The notes beneath the pieces are model-generated. The model was given only the letters and a program-made list of their open reading frames with translations, had not been told where the DNA came from and did not search any database. The position numbers were made by a program, and so were the translations under genes. 60,372 bases of DNA from Saprospiraceae bacterium (GTDB taxonomy: Bacteria; Bacteroidota; Bacteroidia; Chitinophagales; Saprospiraceae), in the NCBI GenBank assembly GCA_020631355.1, contig JAHDHL010000029.1, positions 1-60,372 on the forward strand, in the 5' to 3' direction. Every line of letters begins with the position of its first letter. The stretch's first letter is position 1. Below are positions 40,982 through 48,624 of the stretch, one piece after another.

Positions 40982-41005
40982 ACCATACTTAGGATATATA
41001 AAGAA

Positions 41006-41036
41006 AAAGGTCTAAGGGGGAACCCCTTAGACCTTT
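41006..41036. terminator. Bidirectional terminator, permease and TonB_C genes
   Basis: Perfect 14-base arms AAAGGTCTAAGGGG (41006-41019) and CCCCTTAGACCTTT (41023-41036) with a three-base loop. T-rich sequence follows on both strands (GATATTTTGTGTTT on plus, TCTTTATAT on minus). Confidence 0.8.
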
Positions 41037-41058
41037 GATATTTTGTGTTTATTGGTTA

Positions 41059-41466
41059 TTAGTCCAACTGTAGATTCATACTGAATTGAACGACCTGCTT
41101 GGCAGGTTGACCATTTTTGATAGCCGGTTGCCATTCGGGCATAGCTGCAATCATTCGTTCAAGTTCGGCCTTGATACTCTCGGATTCGAGTCCATTCATT
41201 CCTAGTAAACTCGCACGACCATCTTCCAATACAAGTACCTGTACCTTCAGTTTGCCACTGACATTAGCTTCATTGGCTTCTGTCGGATAATTGAAATGAT
41301 TGGAAATGTAGGATGCGATATCCATTCCGTCCATTTCGAAATTAGCATCCTTGTTGATTTTGGTATGGGTTGTATTCCCGTCATTACTAGCCAATAATTC
41401 ACTTTGGGCTTGGGTAGTGAAAACAAGGAATAATGCTGGTATTATGGTTAAGATTAACTTCTTCAT
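41059..41466 (-). CDS. Periplasmic TonB_C domain protein
   Basis: The 135-residue product has a cleavable signal peptide (about 1-21, VFTTQAQ) and then one TonB C-terminal-like domain (about 45-135; ISNHFNYPTEANEANVSGK, VQVLVLEDGRAS, PEWQPAIKNGQPAKQVVQFS). It has no membrane anchor or Pro-rich spacer, so unlike TonB itself it cannot transmit inner-membrane energy. Free TonB_C proteins are frequent in Bacteroidota and of unclear role; a competitor or modulator of TonB at receptors is conceivable. ATG 41466 is chosen for the signal peptide. Its promoter carries the 11-base-period repeats described at 41481-41580. Confidence 0.82.
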   Translation of the reverse strand: MKKLILTIIPALFLVFTTQAQSELLASNDGNTTHTKINKDANFEMDGMDIASYISNHFNYPTEANEANVSGKLKVQVLVLEDGRASLLGMNGLESESIKAELERMIAAMPEWQPAIKNGQPAKQVVQFSMNLQLD

Positions 41467-41480
41467 GATGAGCCGTATTT

Positions 41481-41580
41481 TAAACGTAATTAAATTCAAA
41501 TGTAAACTTAATGTAAACTCAATGTAAATGCAAGTTAAAAGACTTATTTAACAAATATATTCAATGTAAATTTTGGGTGA
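41481..41580 (-). promoter_or_regulatory. Pho-box-like direct repeats and -7 box upstream of the TonB_C gene
   Basis: On the minus strand TTTACATT occurs three times with exact 11-base spacing (plus-strand 41521-41528, 41510-41517, 41499-41506). A -7-like TACGTTTA (41481-41488) follows 10 bases later, 15 bases before the ATG. A fourth TTTACATT lies 52 bases further upstream (41573-41580). Eight-base direct repeats with 3-base spacers ending about 10 bases before the -10/-7 element are the layout of PhoB-type activator sites, in which the box replaces the -35/-33 element. Confidence 0.55.
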
Positions 41581-41671
41581 AATTAAGGTTTTGTAAAATT
41601 TAAAATGGTTGATTTGTTCATGTGGGACAGCTGTTGGATTAACATTAAATTAAAGTAAATCGAATGATTCA

Positions 41672-41711
41672 GGAATAAAAAATCCCTCCCTACCATCAGG
41701 TAGAGAGGGAT
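41672..41711 (-). terminator. Terminator after the 250-residue lipoprotein gene
   Basis: Arms ATCCCTCCCTACC (41682-41694) and GGTAGAGAGGGAT (41699-41711) pair with one mismatch. On the minus strand the hairpin is followed by TTTTTTATTCC. Confidence 0.85.
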
Positions 41712-41738
41712 GTACATATATCTGGGAATGATAATCTC

Positions 41739-42491
41739 TTAGTTGTACTCAATGAGTTTCTGACTCAGGATATAACCTTTTTCGGCCTTGGTTTCCCAAG
41801 GTTCGGATTCGGTGAGGTTTTGTGTATCCAAAATCCATTCTTCCTTGAATATCAAACCGATATTCCTAGCATATTTGGAAGAAGAAAAGCGTTTTTCTAT
41901 CAGATTCTCATCATCTGCATGATGTATGGTAGCAACATCAGGATAGGTTGTTCCTGCAACAGTATCCTGAAGACCTACGGTCTGCACCTCAGCATTCCAA
42001 TTCTTGAAAGCCTTGATACTTTCACCTGCAATGATAACTTCCGTATCCTCATCCACGAATAGGGTAGCATCAAAATCAACTCCCTCTCTCAAAGGGAAAA
42101 CCATAGGAATGAGTTTGATATTTTCCTCTGTCCGTTCTATTCTGTTATCATCCTTTTTGGTATTCCAAACATCCTTGATCGTCCAATCATCCGACGGGGT
42201 ACTGCGTTCGTATCTCTCTATGATGTAGATGGTGTCTCCCTCGTTATCAATCGAAATATCAATGATTTCCTCCCTAACGAATGTTTTGCTATTGAGAATC
42301 TCAACGCCGCTTCCCTCAATATTATAAGTAATGGAATCAACCTCATAAATCAGGTATTTCCCTACTTCCAATGGATAATAATCATAACCAAAATCAATAT
42401 TAAGGTCTTCGGTTTCTGTCCCTTCGCTACAAGCAAATAAACCGATGGCCATCATTAGGAGTATGTAAGGGTAAAAGTTGGCAAACTTCAT
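41739..42491 (-). CDS. Lipoprotein of unknown function
   Basis: No family recognised. The 250-residue product has a lipoprotein signal with lipobox IGLFACSE (Cys about 21), then acidic beta-rich sequence with aromatic residues (DFGYDYYPLEVGKYLIYEVD, typical of Bacteroidota lipoproteins of the LEVGKYWIYEV-type) without membrane helices. ATG 42491 gives the lipoprotein signal; upstream codons only add a polar extension. It is transcribed alone, ends in its own terminator and lies 144 bases downstream of mnmA on the same strand. Sorting to outer or inner membrane cannot be decided. Confidence 0.75.
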   Translation of the reverse strand: MKFANFYPYILLMMAIGLFACSEGTETEDLNIDFGYDYYPLEVGKYLIYEVDSITYNIEGSGVEILNSKTFVREEIIDISIDNEGDTIYIIERYERSTPSDDWTIKDVWNTKKDDNRIERTEENIKLIPMVFPLREGVDFDATLFVDEDTEVIIAGESIKAFKNWNAEVQTVGLQDTVAGTTYPDVATIHHADDENLIEKRFSSSKYARNIGLIFKEEWILDTQNLTESEPWETKAEKGYILSQKLIEYN

Positions 42492-42635
42492 AATTTCTAA
42501 ATCATTGTTTGAATAAAGGTAATGATGACCAATAGGCACCACCTAGTTTCCATGTAGAGAACGTTGGATTTGACCGAACTATTGATTTCTTCATAAAATA
42601 TAACACGAAAATCAAGCCCATTCCTATTCAGGACC

Positions 42636-43736
42636 TTATCGTTTCATACTACCCATGATGATGCCACCACCCACGACATCATCCCCCTCATAGAATACGG
42701 CGGATTGTCCGGGTGCCACACCCTTGACATTGGCATAGAATTCAGCCTCAACGGTATCTCCCAGATTTGTCAGTCTGGCCATGGTGCCCGGGTCATTATA
42801 TCGAATTTGGGTAATGGCTTCCAAACCGGTAGGGATTTCCGCATACTTCTGGGAATTGATTTTTCCTACGGTCATTCCATTACGAAGTAAATCCGCAACC
42901 TCACCCAATACCACCGTATTGGATTCAGCCTTGATTTCTGTTACATACATGGGCTTGCCGAATGCGACATTCAGTCCCTTTCTTTGTCCGATGGTATAGA
43001 ATGGGTATCCCTTATGCTTACCGATGACCTCACCTGAAACACTCACAAAATCACCACCTGCGACCCTTTCTTCGAGTCCGTCCACCCTTCTCTTGAGGAA
43101 ACCTCTGTAATCATTGTCCGGAACAAAGCATATCTCATAGCTTTCTCCTTTCTTTGATAATTCGGTATAACCTCTTTCAAAAGCCATTTGTCTTACTTCA
43201 GGCTTGGTATAAGGTCCTAATGGAAACAAACTCCTATTAAGACATTCTTGGCTCAGGCCCCAAAGAACATAGGATTGGTCTTTCTTCATATCCTTTGACT
43301 TGGTCACGAATTTCCTTCCATCCAGTTCATTTATAATGGCATAATGACCGGTAGCAATGAACTCACAGCCCAATTGGTCGGCCCGCTTCAATAAGGATGA
43401 CCACTTGATATGCGTATTGCAAAGTACACAAGGATTGGGAGTCCGCCCCGCCAGGTATTCATCCACGAAATTATCAATGACATAATCACCGAAATCTTCC
43501 CTGATATCCACGATGAAGTGGTGGAAACCCATATCAACCGCTACTTCACGAGCATCATTGATGGAGTCCAACGAACAACATCCTGTCTCTTTCTTGTTTC
43601 CTCCGGAATTGGCATAATCCCAGGTCTTCATGGTGATACCCACCACTTCATAACCTTGTTCATGCAACATCATGGCTGTTACCGTACTATCGATACCTCC
43701 ACTCATTGCGACCAATACCCTTCCATGCTTACTCAT
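42636..43736 (-). CDS. mnmA: tRNA-specific 2-thiouridylase
   Basis: MnmA thiolates U34 of tRNA for Lys, Glu and Gln with ATP. The 366-residue product has the PP-loop VAMSGGIDSTVTAMML, the first catalytic Cys in TPNPCVLCNTHIKW (about 105), GHYAII, the DQSYVLWGLSQ segment, the second Cys in GESYEICFVPDNDYRGFL (about 203), IGQRKGL and a C-terminal beta-barrel (IRYNDPGTMARL, GVAPGQSAVFYEGD). All key residues are present. It is divergent from the exbD pair. Confidence 0.97.
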   Translation of the reverse strand: MSKHGRVLVAMSGGIDSTVTAMMLHEQGYEVVGITMKTWDYANSGGNKKETGCCSLDSINDAREVAVDMGFHHFIVDIREDFGDYVIDNFVDEYLAGRTPNPCVLCNTHIKWSSLLKRADQLGCEFIATGHYAIINELDGRKFVTKSKDMKKDQSYVLWGLSQECLNRSLFPLGPYTKPEVRQMAFERGYTELSKKGESYEICFVPDNDYRGFLKRRVDGLEERVAGGDFVSVSGEVIGKHKGYPFYTIGQRKGLNVAFGKPMYVTEIKAESNTVVLGEVADLLRNGMTVGKINSQKYAEIPTGLEAITQIRYNDPGTMARLTNLGDTVEAEFYANVKGVAPGQSAVFYEGDDVVGGGIIMGSMKR

Positions 43737-43919
43737 GACTGATTGAATTAATATTGAATAATTAGTGACCTAGATATTTGAATTTTCCCAATACCTCATC
43801 ATCTCAAATACAAATTTCGTTAAAAAATAGTTCTCATCACAACCCTTTTGCCACTCATTGCATCTATCCCCATAGTCGAAGTAACTCCCGATGGATTCGT
43901 TCACCTAAAACAATTCATC

Positions 43920-44459
43920 ATGCTAAAAAACAAAAGAACCAGAACCAGCGATGAAATCAATGCCGGTTCAATGGCAGATATTGCCTTTTTGCTACTTATT
44001 TTCTTCTTGGTTACCACTACCATCAGTGCTGAAAAAGGCATAATGGCCAAGTTGCCTCCCTATGATGATGATCCTCCACAACATGTTCCTGTCAATACCA
44101 GGAATATCCTCTCCGTAAAGGTGAATAAGGATGATTTACTCTTGGTCAAGGGAAAGGAGTTATCAATTGGGGAACTCAAGGATTTTGCTTACGGATTCAT
44201 TATGAATTATGGAAAGGATGATAATTTATCTGAAAAGCCCAAGAAAGCCATTGTTTCTCTCCAAAATGACAGAAGTACTTCCTACGAGGCATATATTTCT
44301 GTTTACAATGAGATTAAGGCTGCTTATAATCAGGCTTGGAACGAGCAGGCTGAGAAACGATTCAATGATGAATATGAGAATCTGACCATTCCACAAAAAA
44401 AGGAAATCCAGAAAGAAATCCCCTTGGTCATCTCAGAGGCCGAACCCACCGAAATCTAA
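43920..44459 (+). CDS. exbD: ExbD/TolR-like biopolymer transport protein
   Basis: ExbD works with ExbB to couple the proton gradient to TonB. The 179-residue product has a short cytoplasmic N-terminus, one membrane helix with the proton-carrying Asp (GSMADIAFLLLIFFLVTTT, about 24-42) and a periplasmic domain of about 130 residues. The C-terminal part (KKAIVSLQNDRSTSYEAYIS and a following charged helix of 50 residues) is longer than in most ExbD proteins. ATG 43920 begins the standard ExbD N-terminus. A second exbD follows, 36 bases downstream. No exbB gene is next to them. Confidence 0.88.
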   Translation: MLKNKRTRTSDEINAGSMADIAFLLLIFFLVTTTISAEKGIMAKLPPYDDDPPQHVPVNTRNILSVKVNKDDLLLVKGKELSIGELKDFAYGFIMNYGKDDNLSEKPKKAIVSLQNDRSTSYEAYISVYNEIKAAYNQAWNEQAEKRFNDEYENLTIPQKKEIQKEIPLVISEAEPTEI

Positions 44460-44495
44460 CCATTCGATACCCATTAATCTAAATTCTACCGAACC

Positions 44496-44936
44496 ATGTC
44501 AAGATTTAAGAATAAACAAGGAAAAGAAACACCCAAGGTAAGTACAGCAAGTCTACCTGATATTGTATTCATGCTACTGTTCTTTTTTATGGTGGTAACT
44601 GTCATCAGACAAAAGGAAACACTTGTGGATATTACATTACCACAGGCAACAGAAATTGCCAAATTGCAGAACTCTCGGAAAACGGAGCATATCTATATCG
44701 GTCAGGACCGTAGGGCTACAACCCATGAAGCTCCTAGGGTACAAATCAATGATAAGTTCATCCAAGTGGATGATATACACTTTACGATAGCCGACCCCGC
44801 AAAGGATGATGATATCATTGCACTGGAAGTGGACAGGGAAGTTTCCATGGGAATCGTAACTGATGTGAAGACAGAAATCAGAAAGGCCAATCGTTTGAAG
44901 ATACATTACATGGCCAATCAGGATTATGAGAAGTAG
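44496..44936 (+). CDS. exbD: Second ExbD/TolR-like protein
   Basis: The 146-residue product has the membrane helix with Asp (TASLPDIVFMLLFFFMVVTVI, about 17-37) and a periplasmic domain of normal length (HIYIGQDRRATTHEAPRVQI, VDREVSMGIVTDVKTEIRKA, LKIHYMAN). It pairs with the preceding gene. Bacteroidota commonly encode two ExbD paralogs after exbB, so this is probably the tail of that arrangement with exbB elsewhere in the genome. A hairpin follows. Confidence 0.88.
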   Translation: MSRFKNKQGKETPKVSTASLPDIVFMLLFFFMVVTVIRQKETLVDITLPQATEIAKLQNSRKTEHIYIGQDRRATTHEAPRVQINDKFIQVDDIHFTIADPAKDDDIIALEVDREVSMGIVTDVKTEIRKANRLKIHYMANQDYEK

Positions 44937-44959
44937 TATTTAATTTTCATGATAAGGAA

Positions 44960-44989
44960 AGCGCCTGAACCAACCGAAGTTCAGGCGCT
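44960..44989. terminator. Hairpin between exbD and the convergent deacetylase gene
   Basis: Perfect 11-base arms AGCGCCTGAAC (44960-44970) and GTTCAGGCGCT (44979-44989) with an 8-base loop. The following sequence is AT-rich (ATGTATATTTG on plus, TTCCTTATC on minus) but lacks a long T-run. Confidence 0.6.
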
Positions 44990-45027
44990 ATGTATATTTG
45001 ATAAGCAGTTCAAATATCTAATGCTAA

Positions 45028-45675
45028 TCAAGCACTTTTCTTCTTTTTTGAAGAAAGGCTTTGTTCTGATAAGGCCTCGAAACGATATCCCTGCTGATGC
45101 AGGAATGCCAATGTTCTTGGAAGAACATATTCTAGTTTTTCCTTGGCCTTAAGGCTATCATGGAATACAATGATGGAACCCGATTGTGTATTGCGTATTA
45201 CGTTTTCCAAACATTGTTCCCTGGATATATTAGGGTCGAAATCCCCACTTAGGATATCCCACATCACCACACGATAATGACGGTTCAGGAATTTGGCCTG
45301 ACTGGGCTTCACCTTGCCATAGGGAGGCCTGAACAATTCAGAGTGGACGGCATGTGCTCCTTTCCTTACATTCCTAAGATAAGTTACATTATCAGTTTGC
45401 CATCCATTCAAGTGGTTGAATGTATGATTACCGATGGAATGTCCATTTTCTCTAAGCTGTTGTAGGATACTACCATGTTTCTTGACATTGTCTCCCACAC
45501 AGAAAAAAGTGGCCTTGGCATCGTATGTTGCAAGCTGTTCCATGACCCAAGGGGTTACCTCAGGTATAGGGCCGTCATCAAAGGTGAGATAAACTACTTT
45601 TTCCTCAGTAGGCATTTTCCAAATGAAGTTAGGGAATAACTTCTGGATAAAATTGGGCGTTTTTACCAGATACAT
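45028..45675 (-). CDS. Polysaccharide deacetylase (NodB domain)
   Basis: CE4 enzymes remove N-acetyl groups from chitin-type oligomers or peptidoglycan. The 215-residue product has all five CE4 motifs: TFDDGP (catalytic base and metal Asp), HSIGNHTFNH (metal His pair), RPPYGK, WDILSGDFD and IVFHDS. It starts with MYLVKTPNFIQKLFPNFIW, an amphipathic segment without a clear cleavable signal, so a cytoplasmic or membrane-attached location is possible. A longer start (45804) adds 43 residues that look untranslated. The C-terminal tail is lysine-rich (SLSSKKKKSA). Confidence 0.9.
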   Translation of the reverse strand: MYLVKTPNFIQKLFPNFIWKMPTEEKVVYLTFDDGPIPEVTPWVMEQLATYDAKATFFCVGDNVKKHGSILQQLRENGHSIGNHTFNHLNGWQTDNVTYLRNVRKGAHAVHSELFRPPYGKVKPSQAKFLNRHYRVVMWDILSGDFDPNISREQCLENVIRNTQSGSIIVFHDSLKAKEKLEYVLPRTLAFLHQQGYRFEALSEQSLSSKKKKSA

Positions 45676-46044
45676 AGCATGTGATTCTAAGTTGTTAGGG
45701 CTTATTCGACCGAGTTCGGATAAGCTGAAAATATGTTTACTTGTTCTAAAGAAGTTGGACCTTACACCTTGGATACCCTGGTTTTTATAATGAATCCTAT
45801 TCAATGCAAATAAAATCAGTTGAAAAGAATTATCATGGTTTCCAAACCCAATACCGAAAGGTATAAATTATGTATTTTCGCACTTTATTACAATGAGACG
45901 AGAAGAATACCTAAAACGCTGCTTCTGATATCAAAATTTCACTGTCATTAGGAATTTATTAGGAAATCATCTTGTTCCAAGTGAAAATGAATGTTCCATA
46001 CAGAATCATCATTCATTTTAATATTCATTGAATCATTAAATATT
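45676..46044. other. gltX leader region
   Basis: A candidate -7 box (45873-45880) is followed by a leader of about 160 bases. It contains an 11-codon open frame (45893-45928, MRREEYLKRCF, with two adjacent Glu codons) and two mutually exclusive hairpins: 45937-45943 with 45980-45986, and 45984-45993 with 46010-46019. An in-frame ATG at 45991 exists but would add 18 residues absent from the family. No tRNA seen. Confidence 0.35.
45873..45880 (+). promoter_or_regulatory. Candidate -7 box of gltX
   Basis: TATTTTCG followed by CACTTT, a common variant of the -7 box. It lies 164 bases before the gltX ATG and would make a long leader. No strong -33 element was identified. Confidence 0.35.
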
Positions 46045-47802
46045 ATGCAAAAACCAAGAGTTCGCTTTGCTCCTAGTCCAACTGGAGCCCTACACATCGG
46101 AGGGGTCCGTACTGCTTTATATAACTATCTCTATGCCAAAAAATTAGGTGGCACCTTTATTCTAAGGATTGAGGATACAGATCAGACCCGATATGTACCC
46201 GGAGCTGAGGATTATATAACAGAAGCTTTGGCATGGTGTGGATTGGAATTGGACGAAAGTCCGGCCAAGGGAGGAGACTATGGTCCCTACAGACAATCGG
46301 AGCGTAAGGACATGTACGGCGATTTTGGTCACCAATTGGTGAGGAATGGTTGGGGATACTACGCTTTTGATACAGCAGAGGAACTCGATGCCAAGCGTGA
46401 GGAAATGGAAGCCAAGGGCGAAAAATTTTCCTATAATGCGCTGACAAGGAATAGCCTGAGAAACAGTCTGACCATGTCGGATGCAGAGGTTAAGGAATTA
46501 TTGGATGCTAATGCTGACTTTACGATTCGTCTGAAATGTCCGGCTGATGAAATCGTTTCCATCAATGATATCGTAAGGGGAAAGGTCGAATTCCAATCCA
46601 ATCTCTTGGATGATAAGGTAATGCTTAAGAGTGATGGTATGCCCACGTATCACCTAGCCAACGTGGTGGATGATTATCATATGAAAATCACACATGTAAT
46701 CAGGGGTGAGGAATGGTTGCCGAGTACAGGACACCATGTGCTGTTATACCGTGCCTTTGGTTGGGAAAATAGTATGCCTCAATTTGCTCATTTGCCACTG
46801 ATTCTTAAACCTGCCCCTTCTTCTTATTTGAATAATAAGAATGTGGATATCTATACGGATAAATTCTTGGAGGAATTCTTCAAGAAGCACTCTGATTTTA
46901 CACTCAAGACAAAAGATCAGGTCAGGCAGGCTATCAGAGGAATATTGTTGGATAAGGATAATTTATCCGCCAGATTACAAATCAAACCCAAGGATAAGGA
47001 GGATAAGATAGCCATCAAGGGATTTCTGAAAAGTACCCTGTTTGGTAAATTAAGCAAGCGGGATGGTGACCGCCTAGGTTTTCCTGTGTTTCCATTGGCT
47101 TGGCAGGGCGAAAAACCGGAGGATGCCTTCACCGGATTCAGGGAAGTAGGATTTGATCCGATGGCAATGATTAATTTCTTGGCATTCCTTGGTTGGAATC
47201 CGGGGACCGAGCAGGAGATATTTTCTTTGGAACAATTGGTGGAAGCTTTCTCCTTGGAGCGAATTGGTAAGTCCGGCGCCCGTTTTGATTATGAAAAGGC
47301 CAAGTGGTTCAATCAACAGTACCTTATTCATGGCAATAATGCGGATTTGGCGAGCCAGTTGAAGCCGTTGGTTGCTTCAGAAGGGTGGTCAGCAGATGAC
47401 GCTACCTTGGAAAAGGTAGCTGAATTATATAAGCAAAGAGCCACATTCATAGGGGATATCCCTCAAGCAGCTTCTTATTTCTTTACGGATGATTTCAATT
47501 ATGATGAAAAGAATGCCAAAAAGAAATGGAAGGAGAAGAATGCTGAGAAGAATCACGAATTGGTTGGAATACTAGCTGATACGGAGGATTTCTCAGCGGA
47601 TAATCTGGAAAAAGTCATTAAGGGATTCATCGAGGAAAATGAATTGGGATTTGGTGATGTGATGGCTCCTTTGAGAATTGCAGTATCAGGTGTGGGCGGA
47701 GGCCCCTCATTATTCGAGATTCTGGCTTTACTGGGAAAGGAAAAGTCGGTCGGACGATTGAAGAAAGGTTATGCTCATTTTGAAGCACTAAAGAATGCAT
47801 GA
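46045..47802 (+). CDS. gltX: Glutamyl-tRNA synthetase with an internal insertion
   Basis: GltX charges tRNA-Glu with glutamate. The 585-residue product has the class I HIGH-type motif RFAPSPTGALHIGG, the YHLANVVDD segment, THVIRGEEWLPSTGHH and the KMSKS-type motif FGKLSKRDGDRLG. Between the HLPLILKP strand and KLSKRDGD it carries about 70 extra residues (about 256-332; SSYLNNKNVDIYTDKF through KEDKIAIKGFLKST), mostly charged helix, where most bacterial enzymes have only a few residues. Total length is therefore above the usual 470-510. The anticodon-binding region follows normally. ATG 46045 fits family N-termini. Confidence 0.95.
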   Translation: MQKPRVRFAPSPTGALHIGGVRTALYNYLYAKKLGGTFILRIEDTDQTRYVPGAEDYITEALAWCGLELDESPAKGGDYGPYRQSERKDMYGDFGHQLVRNGWGYYAFDTAEELDAKREEMEAKGEKFSYNALTRNSLRNSLTMSDAEVKELLDANADFTIRLKCPADEIVSINDIVRGKVEFQSNLLDDKVMLKSDGMPTYHLANVVDDYHMKITHVIRGEEWLPSTGHHVLLYRAFGWENSMPQFAHLPLILKPAPSSYLNNKNVDIYTDKFLEEFFKKHSDFTLKTKDQVRQAIRGILLDKDNLSARLQIKPKDKEDKIAIKGFLKSTLFGKLSKRDGDRLGFPVFPLAWQGEKPEDAFTGFREVGFDPMAMINFLAFLGWNPGTEQEIFSLEQLVEAFSLERIGKSGARFDYEKAKWFNQQYLIHGNNADLASQLKPLVASEGWSADDATLEKVAELYKQRATFIGDIPQAASYFFTDDFNYDEKNAKKKWKEKNAEKNHELVGILADTEDFSADNLEKVIKGFIEENELGFGDVMAPLRIAVSGVGGGPSLFEILALLGKEKSVGRLKKGYAHFEALKNA

Positions 47803-47924
47803 TAAAGGAGGGTTCGGATTTGATGAATATCTAATTGGATGAATAATCAAATCTGAACATACCTTGTGTGCTTCTCTTATCGTTACTTACTTTTGATACC
47901 AATTAATCCTCTATATTTACAACC

Positions 47925-48596
47925 ATGATTTCAGGTAAGAACATACATAAGTCCTATGGAACCCTAGAGGTCCTTAAGGGAGTGGATATACAGGTCAACA
48001 AAGGAGAAATCGTTTCCATTGTTGGAAAATCAGGTGCAGGAAAGAGTACCCTTTTGCATATCCTAGGTACACTGGATGGTTTTGATGATGGAACCCTTGA
48101 GATCAACGGAGTGGATATTGGTAGCCTATCGGCCAATGAATTAGCAGCCTTTAGGAATCTGCATATCGGATTTGTTTTCCAATTCCATCATCTCCTACCT
48201 GAATTCACGGCCATTGAGAATGTATGCATTCCCGCACTCATTGCCAAGAAAGACCAGAAAGCGACAAATGCAAGGGCCAAGGAATTATTGGAATACCTAG
48301 GTCTGGGAGACCGACTGGAACATAAGCCCACCCAACTTTCAGGAGGGGAACAACAAAGGGTAGCCGTCGCTCGTGCATTAATCAATAATCCTGCTGTGGT
48401 CTTTGCGGATGAACCCACAGGAAATCTGGATACCTCCACCTCGGAAGAATTACATAAGCTCATCCATGAATTGAGAAAGGATTTCGAACAGACATTCGTT
48501 ATCGTGACACACAATCAGGAAATGGCCCAATTGAGTGATAGAATTGTGACCATGAAAGATGGCCTCATAGTCGAACATTCTGAATCCAACTCATAA
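47925..48596 (+). CDS. lolD: Lipoprotein-releasing ABC transporter ATPase
   Basis: LolD powers release of outer-membrane lipoproteins from the inner membrane with LolC/LolE. The 223-residue product has Walker A GKSGAGKSTLLHILGTLD, the Q-loop FVFQFHHLLPEFTAIENV (the LolD/MacB-type FQFHHLLPEF), signature LSGGEQQRVAVARAL, Walker B VVFADEPTGNLD and the switch His in VIVTHN. The FQFHHLLPEFTA sequence favours LolD over other MacB-group members. No permease gene is adjacent, so partners are encoded elsewhere. It is convergent with tgt, 28 bases apart. Confidence 0.9.
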   Translation: MISGKNIHKSYGTLEVLKGVDIQVNKGEIVSIVGKSGAGKSTLLHILGTLDGFDDGTLEINGVDIGSLSANELAAFRNLHIGFVFQFHHLLPEFTAIENVCIPALIAKKDQKATNARAKELLEYLGLGDRLEHKPTQLSGGEQQRVAVARALINNPAVVFADEPTGNLDTSTSEELHKLIHELRKDFEQTFVIVTHNQEMAQLSDRIVTMKDGLIVEHSESNS

Positions 48597-48624
48597 ATTA
48601 TTAAAGGGTACTGGAAGAAATGTA

